The position numbers and the translations under genes are program-made. 27,767 bases of DNA from JADZGC01 sp964391595 (lineage in GTDB: Bacteria; Patescibacteriota; Saccharimonadia; CAILAD01; GCA-016700035), in contig CAYMMM010000009.1 of NCBI GenBank assembly GCA_964391595.1, positions 1 to 27,767 on the forward strand, given 5' to 3'. Under the pieces are notes generated by a model that was given only the letters and a program-made list of their open reading frames with translations, made no database searches and was not told the DNA's origin. Below, one piece after another: positions 21,940-27,767 of the stretch (the stretch's first letter is position 1; every line of letters begins with the position of its first letter).

Positions 21940-23152
21940 CCTCGACCTCCTTTTCTAACTTCTTTACTTGCTGACCGGTTTGCGACTGCAGTGCTCTCAG
22001 TCGCACAACTCCTTCCGCTAATTGTACCACTATCTGATGATCAGGATTGATGTGAAGCGGATCCTTCAATATCACCCCATCCTGGCGAGCGATCGCGTAC
22101 CCTCTCGCGAGCAATCGATGTGGGTCAGCGGCATGGATAACTGCCCGAGAGACCATCAGCCGTTGAGCATATCGCTCCACCACCCTCATTACATTACGCA
22201 CCAAGCTACTTGATAGACTTTCGACAGCGTGCACTGCTCGTTCTTCGATCCGCTGAAACAAACTCGTTGTACGTGAGATAATCATCTCGACCCGTTCTAC
22301 GATACGATCGACTACCCTCGCCTGTTGCTGAACCTCAGCAGCTATTGTTCGCATGACGTCTCCGAGATTTGGCGTAAGACGGCGAGCGGCGTCGGTTGGT
22401 GTGGCAGCGCGCACATCAGCTGCGAGTTCTGCCAGGCTCACGTCGTCCTCATGTCCAATCCCAACGATAGTAGGGATGGCACTTGCATAGACTGCACGTA
22501 CCACACGTTCGTCATTGAATGCCTGCAAATCTTCGAGGCTCCCACCACCGCGGATCACGACAACCGCATCGAGTTCGGGATAGTCTGTATTGAACTGAGA
22601 AAGTGCCGCTACCACATCAGTTGGTGCTTGTAGACCCTGGACGTGTACGTGGATGTGTTTGATTGATAGAAGTGGCCATCGATCTTGTACAATAGCTAAG
22701 AAATCATTGTATGCAGCTGCTTCTGTTGAGGTGATCAAGCCTATCTCTTGAGGATATTGAGGCAGTTCACGCTTGCGATCAATCGCAAACAATCCCTCGG
22801 CTTCAAATTGTGCTTTTAGTTTTTCAAAAGCTCGCTTAACCGACCCTTCACCTGCCAATTCAACCGACTTCACGGTAAGCGAGAACTTGCCCCACTTTGT
22901 CAGATTCGGCGTAGCTGTAACGCGCACCAGCATCCCGTCCTCGAGGATAGTATTGAGCTGATATTTGGTCATAAAGCAACTAATCGTCGTCTCAGCGTCT
23001 TTGAGGTCAAAGAATATCCACTTGCCCTGATTAACCTTAAAACTACTTACTTCACCCTGCACGACGACAGCTGGATACGCATAGCTGAGTGTTTGATTTA
23101 CAAAGTCACGCAGTTCTGTCACACTCAGAACTTCTAGTACTTCCCCCTCCAT
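21911..23152 (-). CDS. xseA: Exodeoxyribonuclease VII large subunit
   Basis: 413 residues, slightly shorter than the E. coli enzyme. N-terminal OB-fold (LSVTELRDFVNQTL, VQGEVSSF, FFDLKDAE; residues about 9-110) then the catalytic domain with LPQYPQEIGLITS, VIRGGGSLEDLQAFNDERV (about 200-218) and IPTIVGIGHEDD. Long C-terminal helices (about 270-350) form the coiled-coil stalk that binds XseB. Cytoplasmic ssDNA nuclease in repair and recombination. Starts 4 nt after the flippase-like gene with an AAGGG site; co-transcribed with it and with xseB. Confidence 0.96.
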   Translation of the reverse strand: MEGEVLEVLSVTELRDFVNQTLSYAYPAVVVQGEVSSFKVNQGKWIFFDLKDAETTISCFMTKYQLNTILEDGMLVRVTATPNLTKWGKFSLTVKSVELAGEGSVKRAFEKLKAQFEAEGLFAIDRKRELPQYPQEIGLITSTEAAAYNDFLAIVQDRWPLLSIKHIHVHVQGLQAPTDVVAALSQFNTDYPELDAVVVIRGGGSLEDLQAFNDERVVRAVYASAIPTIVGIGHEDDVSLAELAADVRAATPTDAARRLTPNLGDVMRTIAAEVQQQARVVDRIVERVEMIISRTTSLFQRIEERAVHAVESLSSSLVRNVMRVVERYAQRLMVSRAVIHAADPHRLLARGYAIARQDGVILKDPLHINPDHQIVVQLAEGVVRLRALQSQTGQQVKKLEKEVEDDQTQLKLS

Positions 23153-23156
23153 ACTG

Positions 23157-24170
23157 CTACCCTTCTTCCCTATCAGGCACCACTACAGTCTGATGGCGAT
23201 AGAAATACAATCCAAAAGGAATAAACAACCACATTGCAATCAAGCGGTAGAGTGCGGTCACCGACAGGCTTAGCTCCAATGGCTGACCCAAGGCCGTAAA
23301 AGCTGCCACCATAGTTGCCTCATATGCACCAACGCCGTTAGTGAATATCGACGCGATCGAGAACACCATCGCCAAGATGTAGGCCATTCCTACGACAGCA
23401 GGATTGATGAGCTTTCCAAAAGCGAGAAAAATGATCGAGATACTCACGATTTCGACAAAAATAGTCAGCAATGCGTCTACAAAGGGCCGCACCGCTGTTC
23501 GTGGACGAGCCCGAAAGAGCTCAACCAGATCATGATAGCCGTCTGCGAAACGCTTGATGTGCGCCTCAGTTATAGCTGGGCGCTTTAAGAGCTTCAAGAT
23601 CCAATTCGCTGGGCGTGTCGTCACAAACAAAGCTTTGGTAAGGATGAGTTCATTCAAGCTCAATGCGAAGAGCAAAAATACCGAGAATATAATAATAAGT
23701 GCCAGCACCAAGACGAAGCGATAGCTTGCAGGCGACACCGAGTTTGTCAGGATGAGCGTTACGAAGCTCAAAACCATTACCAATCCAAAACTTGCAAGCA
23801 CGGCGATATACCAGAATGACTGCGCTAAGAGAGCCTGGCGATGGGTGACTTTTTTCTCAAACACCTTCGTGAAATACGTCAGCCCTGAGACACCTCCAGA
23901 TGGGATAACGGTATTCAGGAAGTTCATACTTATCACAGCTGGGAATAGTTCTTGATAGCTGAGCTGCTTGTGATATAGGCGGTAAAAATGTTGGTAGAAG
24001 CGAGTATTTGCCCAATAATAGCCATAGCGGACAGGTAAGATCAGTGCTAAGACCAGCAAGTTTACTTGCCGTAAGAGGCGCCACAGATCTTCGAGATGTC
24101 CACCATTACGTAGCAATAGTACCGCTAGCAAAATAATTATGATAAAGAAGGCAAAATGACGAAATTTCAT
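23157..24170 (-). CDS. Lysylphosphatidylglycerol synthase TM-domain/flippase-like membrane protein
   Basis: 337 residues with about eight transmembrane segments, starting at residues 5-21. Family features: FPAVISMNFLNTVIPSGGVSGLTYF (about 76-100, with the conserved PSGG) and NGVGAYEATMVAAF (about 286-299), as in the UPF0104/LPG synthase membrane domain. It lacks the C-terminal cytosolic aminoacyl-transferase domain of MprF, so it is a stand-alone flippase-type protein, probably moving a polyprenyl- or phospho-lipid. First gene of a unit with xseA and xseB. Substrate unknown; the surrounding envelope-polymer genes make a lipid-linked sugar plausible but this is inference. Confidence 0.88.
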   Translation of the reverse strand: MKFRHFAFFIIIILLAVLLLRNGGHLEDLWRLLRQVNLLVLALILPVRYGYYWANTRFYQHFYRLYHKQLSYQELFPAVISMNFLNTVIPSGGVSGLTYFTKVFEKKVTHRQALLAQSFWYIAVLASFGLVMVLSFVTLILTNSVSPASYRFVLVLALIIIFSVFLLFALSLNELILTKALFVTTRPANWILKLLKRPAITEAHIKRFADGYHDLVELFRARPRTAVRPFVDALLTIFVEIVSISIIFLAFGKLINPAVVGMAYILAMVFSIASIFTNGVGAYEATMVAAFTALGQPLELSLSVTALYRLIAMWLFIPFGLYFYRHQTVVVPDREEG

Positions 24171-24178
24171 CTCATTCT

Positions 24179-24184
24179 AGTGTA
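24179..24184 (-). promoter_or_regulatory. -10 candidate for the flippase-xse unit
   Basis: Minus strand TACACT 8 nt before the ATG at 24170, which would again put transcription at or next to the start codon. Weak -35; no SD. Confidence 0.42.
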
Positions 24185-24256
24185 CTCGTTTGCCGTCCAT
24201 CTGGCTATTTCATAACGCTGTAGCCAGATTGCCTATCCGAAATGCTCGTTTACCGG

Positions 24257-24262
24257 TATACT
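24257..24262 (+). promoter_or_regulatory. -10 candidate for the methyltransferase-rpmA unit
   Basis: TATACT ends 10 nt before the ATG at 24273; predicted leader is only about 3-4 nt. GGGAG lies 2 nt before the ATG, too close for a normal SD. Confidence 0.5.
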
Positions 24263-24272
24263 GTCGGGAGTT

Positions 24273-25439
24273 ATGCAATCCTGGTTTAGTATCCTTGGAC
24301 GCGAACGTCAGCTAGCGATGGCCGAGCTAGCTGTAGTCGTCAAGCCCTCTACCCCCCTTGAACAACATGGGGCTATCGCTGTTGGGAGTGGCGACATGCC
24401 TACTTGGGAGCGCGTGGGATCTACTCAGCGAGCTGGTATCGTACTTGGTACATGTAAGTCGCTCGATGCTGCGACTATCATGAACCTACTCGACGACCTC
24501 CCTACTTCCGGCAAGATTCAGCTCGGTGTCTCTGTTCTCGGCTTAAAGAAAAATGACTATCAACGACTCGCCATGCAGCTCAAATCAGTCCTCAAGGAAC
24601 GTGGTAATTCAGCGCGCATTATAACGAGCTCGGATAGTACCATGCTCAATGCCGCCCAGCTCATTCACAACCAGTTGATCAGTTCTCATGGGATCGAGCT
24701 GGTCATCTGGGAACATCATCATACTTGGTGGATCGGTCGCACGACATGGGTACAAGATATAGAAGCATACACACAACGAGATCGAGACCGGCCAGCGCGC
24801 GATGCCCGTGTCGGCATGCTCCCACCAAAACTTGCCCAAACCCTGATTAACCTTGCCCAGCCAGAAAAAAGCGATATGATATATGACCCATTTTGCGGTA
24901 CTGGCGTGGTGCTTATGGAAGCTGCACTTATGGGTTACAACACCGGCGGAAGTGACATTTCTGAACGCATGGTCGAGGCGAGCAGAGAGAATATGCATTG
25001 GCTACAAAATATAGCGCCTGTGAGCAACGAGCCAGAGATTACAGTACAGGATGCGCGGAGCGTAACAATCCCATCAAAGCCAGGCTCTCGAGTATGCATC
25101 GTTGGCGAAGGCTACCTGGGTCTTCCTCTTGGACCAGAGGCCACCCAGAAAGAAGCTCGGGCTCAGATAGAAGAGCTTGACCGACTCTATATCGACGTAC
25201 TGCAGAATCTATCACAGCAAAGTTGTGTGCGGGCTATTGTGCTGGCTCTGCCATTTTGGCATATCCAAGGCCAGGAATATCAGCTCAATTTCCTTGACTC
25301 ACTCGATAGAATAGGCTATACTTTTGACCAGTTTGCACCACACGATACAGATCGGCTCACCTACCGACGAGTTGACCAGCGCGTGGGGCGCATGATAGTT
25401 AGACTGGTAAAGAAATCAGAAGCAAAGAAGGAATCGTAA
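24273..25439 (+). CDS. Trm11/UPF0020-like RNA methyltransferase
   Basis: 388 residues. The N-terminal half (about 1-160) resembles the ferredoxin-like/THUMP-related region of tRNA guanosine-N2 methyltransferases; the C-terminal Rossmann domain carries MLPPKLAQTLINLA (about 182-195) and the SAM motif DPFCGTGVVLMEA (205-217), followed by GGSDISERMV. Families with this layout methylate G10 or neighbouring guanosines of tRNA. The usual DPPY-type catalytic motif IV is absent: the corresponding place reads GEGYLGLPLG (about 278-287), so substrate or base specificity may differ. rpmA starts 3 nt after its stop, so the two are co-transcribed. Confidence 0.85.
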   Translation: MQSWFSILGRERQLAMAELAVVVKPSTPLEQHGAIAVGSGDMPTWERVGSTQRAGIVLGTCKSLDAATIMNLLDDLPTSGKIQLGVSVLGLKKNDYQRLAMQLKSVLKERGNSARIITSSDSTMLNAAQLIHNQLISSHGIELVIWEHHHTWWIGRTTWVQDIEAYTQRDRDRPARDARVGMLPPKLAQTLINLAQPEKSDMIYDPFCGTGVVLMEAALMGYNTGGSDISERMVEASRENMHWLQNIAPVSNEPEITVQDARSVTIPSKPGSRVCIVGEGYLGLPLGPEATQKEARAQIEELDRLYIDVLQNLSQQSCVRAIVLALPFWHIQGQEYQLNFLDSLDRIGYTFDQFAPHDTDRLTYRRVDQRVGRMIVRLVKKSEAKKES

Positions 25440-25442
25440 GCT

Positions 25443-25727
25443 ATGTCACATACAAAGGCCGGAGGGTCTACAAAGAACGGTCGAGATTCAAGTGGTAAGC
25501 GCCTTGGCGTAAAGCTATTTGGTGGCCAGCACGCAACTGCGGGCGATATTATCGTACGTCAGCGCGGTGAAACCTATATAGCCGGCGAGAATACCTTCTT
25601 GGCTTCAGACTATACCGTACATGCTGCAGTAGAAGGCAAAGTAGCCTTCAAGCAAATAAACAAGCGACGTTTTACAGGCTCTCCACTCCGTAAGACTGTC
25701 GTGACTATCGACACTTCCGTAGAATAA
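25443..25727 (+). CDS. rpmA: Ribosomal protein bL27
   Basis: 94 residues. Typical L27: SHTKAGGSTKNGRDSSGKRLGVKLFGGQ at the start, GDIIVRQRG and a basic C-terminal half. Its N-terminal tail reaches the peptidyl-transferase centre; unlike Firmicutes, no cleavable leader precedes the mature N-terminus. The usual neighbours rplU and obgE are not here; it follows a tRNA methyltransferase instead. AGAAGGA lies about 12 nt before the ATG, a long spacing. Confidence 0.97.
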   Translation: MSHTKAGGSTKNGRDSSGKRLGVKLFGGQHATAGDIIVRQRGETYIAGENTFLASDYTVHAAVEGKVAFKQINKRRFTGSPLRKTVVTIDTSVE

Positions 25728-25735
25728 GAGTCTTA

Positions 25736-25783
25736 CGTCACTACTAAAAAATGCCCGTATATGGGCATTTTTTAGTAGTGACG
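25736..25783. terminator. Bidirectional intrinsic terminator
   Basis: Perfect 21-bp inverted repeat (25736-25756 and 25763-25783) with loop GTATAT. GC-rich core ATGCCC/GGGCAT flanked by A6/T6 tracts, so it terminates both rpmA (+) and the receiver-domain gene (-). No mismatch in the stem. Confidence 0.9.
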
Positions 25784-25795
25784 ACTATTGGAAGG

Positions 25796-26209
25796 CTACT
25801 TCGATTCTGGTTTTGCAGCGGGTGCATCGGTCAGCCCAAGATGCTTACGCACAATGTGCACCACATCAGCCATAGCGACTTGACTCTTGATGATGTAGTC
25901 GTCAACACCGAGTGATTTCGCCTTCTGCACATCCTTATCACTTGAAAGGGCTGACATCATAATCACCTTTGAGTGCTTGGTCTGTGGTGTATTCCTGAGG
26001 ATGTCTAGTACATCAAAACCGGACACACGTGGCATCATGATATCAAGCAAGATCAAATCTGGCTTAGTTTCGAGTACTTTCGCAAGCGCCTGCTCACCGT
26101 TATTAGCCCAAGCAGTGCCAAAGCCCTCAGCTTCAAAGCGTGCGATATAGACATTTGCAAGTTCTTCATCGTCCTCGACAAGAAGAATCATTGGCTGTGC
26201 TTTTGTCAT
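25796..26209 (-). CDS. Stand-alone CheY-like response regulator receiver
   Basis: 137 residues, receiver domain only. Acidic pocket D13/D14, phospho-acceptor D56 (LILLDIMMPRVSGFD), S86 in place of the usual Thr, and K108 (DDYIIKSQ). No DNA-binding or output domain; a short Ala/Pro/Lys tail follows. It would act by protein-protein interaction, for example on a pilus motor or a kinase; no histidine kinase is in this window. ATGA overlap with pyrG implies translational coupling. Confidence 0.93.
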   Translation of the reverse strand: MTKAQPMILLVEDDEELANVYIARFEAEGFGTAWANNGEQALAKVLETKPDLILLDIMMPRVSGFDVLDILRNTPQTKHSKVIMMSALSSDKDVQKAKSLGVDDYIIKSQVAMADVVHIVRKHLGLTDAPAAKPESK

Positions 26210-27767
26210 GAGTCTTGTATTTCTCTCCGCTTATCATTCCCGTCTATTGTAACTCGCTCATGCTTCTCAGGTAAAGCCCCTATGCTTGCCTTGATGAATC
26301 CAGCAAAAAGTGGATGTGGACGATGGGGTCGTGAGAGAAACTCTGGATGTGCCTGTGACGCCACGAAGTAAGGATGATCCGGCAATTCTACAACTTCGAC
26401 AAGAGTGTTGTTATATGACGTGCCGCTTATCCGCAGCCCCTTCCGTTCGAGCAAGTCACGATAGTCATTGTTCACTTCGAAACGGTGGCGGTGACGCTCG
26501 GTTATCTCAGAAGTGCCGTACAGTTTCTCTGCAATCGAGCCGCTAGCGAGACTAGTGTCATAATCCCCTAACCGCATACTTCCACCAAGCTGGACGCCAA
26601 TCTGCTCCGGCATGATATGTACGACGGGGGCGCTGGTTTCTTGATTGAATTCCGTAGAGTGAGCGTCACCTAAGCCAGCTACATTTCGCGCAAACTCAAT
26701 CACAGCAACTTGTAAGCCAAGACAGATGCCGAGATACGGCACCGTATGCTCACGAGCAAACTGCGCAGCAACGATCTTGCCCTCCACGCCCCGCTGTCCG
26801 AAGCCACCGGGGACAAGAATACCGTCAACTTTCTCGAGTGGCTTCGTATTTTGAGTCAATTTTTCGGCATCTATCCATTCATACTCCAATTTGCGTCCCG
26901 AGTCCCACGCAGCAGCACGAAGTGCTTCAACCACTGATAGATAGGTATCCTCATGGTCAAGGTATTTCGCGACGATACCAATCCGTACGCTCGGCATATC
27001 GCTCATGATAGTGTCAACCAACTTCTGCCAATTACTGAGATCGGGTTTTCTACACGATACGCCGAGTCGCTTACAAATATAATCACCTATTCCAGACTCC
27101 TCCATACGCAGAGGAACCTCATAGACGGTCTTGGCAGTCGGCAAGCCAACGATCGCTTCTTTATCTACGTCACAAAACTGGGATAACTTCTCAAAAATGC
27201 TCGCCTTGATTGGATGATCAGTGCGCACAGCCAGAATATCTGGCTGAATACCTACTTCTCGGAGATCACGCACAGAATTTTGTGCTGGCTTAGACTTCAG
27301 CTCCTTTGAAGCTTCAAGGTAAGGCAAAAATACCACATGTGTATAGAGTACATTATCTGACCCTACACGACGCTTGAACTGACGCAGCGCATCTATCACA
27401 GCTAGAGACTCATAATCGCCGATTGTCCCCCCAACTTCAGTGATGAGCACATCAAACCCCTTACCAGCCTCTTCTATGCGGCGCTGATACTCGTCGGTGA
27501 TATGTGGGATTACTTGCACAGTCTTACCAAGAAATACTCCATCACGTTCGTCAGCAAAGACCTTCGCATACACTTGACCACTCATTACCGAGCTTTGTCG
27601 CGTCAGTTGCTGATCGAGGAACCTTTCATAATGCCCCAGATCTAGGTCAGTCTCGGCTCCATCTTGCGTCACAAAAACTTCACCGTGCTCTGCAGGATTG
27701 AGTGTCCCTGCGTCAAAATTAAAATACGGGTCCATTTTCTGAATGTTGACCCGCAGTCCCCTGGCTT
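26206..27767 (-). CDS. pyrG: CTP synthase (5' end outside window)
   Basis: The frame continues through the window edge; the ATG at 27735 is internal (preceded by ARGLRVNIQK in frame) and roughly 30-40 N-terminal residues with the P-loop are missing. Visible synthase motifs: KMDPYFNFDAGTLNPAEHGE, DGAETDLDLGHYERF and TEVGGTIGDYES. The glutaminase domain shows PGGFGQRG, the nucleophile elbow GICLGLQ (Cys codon at 26724-26722) and the C-terminal SQAHPEFLSRP. It converts UTP to CTP using glutamine. Co-transcribed with a receiver-domain gene. Confidence 0.97.
   Translation of the reverse strand, partial: ARGLRVNIQKMDPYFNFDAGTLNPAEHGEVFVTQDGAETDLDLGHYERFLDQQLTRQSSVMSGQVYAKVFADERDGVFLGKTVQVIPHITDEYQRRIEEAGKGFDVLITEVGGTIGDYESLAVIDALRQFKRRVGSDNVLYTHVVFLPYLEASKELKSKPAQNSVRDLREVGIQPDILAVRTDHPIKASIFEKLSQFCDVDKEAIVGLPTAKTVYEVPLRMEESGIGDYICKRLGVSCRKPDLSNWQKLVDTIMSDMPSVRIGIVAKYLDHEDTYLSVVEALRAAAWDSGRKLEYEWIDAEKLTQNTKPLEKVDGILVPGGFGQRGVEGKIVAAQFAREHTVPYLGICLGLQVAVIEFARNVAGLGDAHSTEFNQETSAPVVHIMPEQIGVQLGGSMRLGDYDTSLASGSIAEKLYGTSEITERHRHRFEVNNDYRDLLERKGLRISGTSYNNTLVEVVELPDHPYFVASQAHPEFLSRPHRPHPLFAGFIKASIGALPEKHERVTIDGNDKRREIQDS

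Noticed and set aside
1..27767. UGA recoding as glycine, CRISPR arrays, insertion sequences or prophage
   Set aside because: TGA closes several genes at ATGA overlaps; no direct-repeat arrays, transposase motifs or phage genes were seen.

Overview
The window looks like a chromosomal segment of a Patescibacteria/CPR bacterium, most likely Candidatus Saccharibacteria (TM7). This rests on gene content: class I RNR, DUF3048 and PEGA-domain proteins, MreB beside envelope-polymer genes, a minor-pilin operon, a GH6 glucanase, a sortase with a tiny LPxTG protein, and lone rpmA and pyrG. Genes are tightly packed with many ATGA stop/start overlaps. TGA serves as a stop, so the UGA=Gly code of Gracilibacteria/Absconditabacteria does not apply. 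No mobile element, phage gene, CRISPR array or rRNA is visible, and no gap without a gene exceeds 300 bases. Taxonomy is inferred from memory of gene families, not from a search.

Layout: 1-1848, RNR alpha (3' part) and beta. 1910-3121, membrane-anchored DUF3048 protein. 3191-3355, a 54-residue LPVTG protein behind a structured leader, sharing a divergent promoter region with a GH6 glucanase (3547-4686). 4700-6036, processive GT2 glycosyltransferase with a translationally coupled 60-residue membrane protein, convergent with GH6. 6153-9513, three overlapping pilin-like genes. 9510-12829, gltX, a small unknown protein and a zinc-ribbon/Pro-Ala-rich membrane protein. 12893-17223, an envelope operon transcribed mreB, Wzy/O-antigen ligase-like, GT4, WecG/TagA. 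17319-18794, PEGA-domain membrane protein. 18888-18975, tRNA-Leu(CAA). 19060-20382, sortase. 20396-21656, two unrecognised genes. 21676-24170, xseB, xseA and a flippase-like membrane protein. 24273-25727, Trm11-like methyltransferase and rpmA. 25796-27767, receiver-domain protein and pyrG (5' end outside the window).

The dominant theme is the cell surface: polymer synthesis (GT2, GT4, Wzy-like, WecG), polymer cleavage (GH6), sortase anchoring, pili and shape control. The most notable signals are four genes whose start codon lies 6-7 nt after a TATAAT-like box with no Shine-Dalgarno, implying leaderless mRNAs; the 54-residue LPVTG protein with mutually exclusive leader pairings; a compact GT2 / small membrane protein / GH6 glycan module; a perfect 10-bp inverted repeat straddling the start of an unknown gene; and an RNR beta subunit that resembles the chlamydial subclass overall but keeps the Asp and Tyr of ordinary diferric enzymes.
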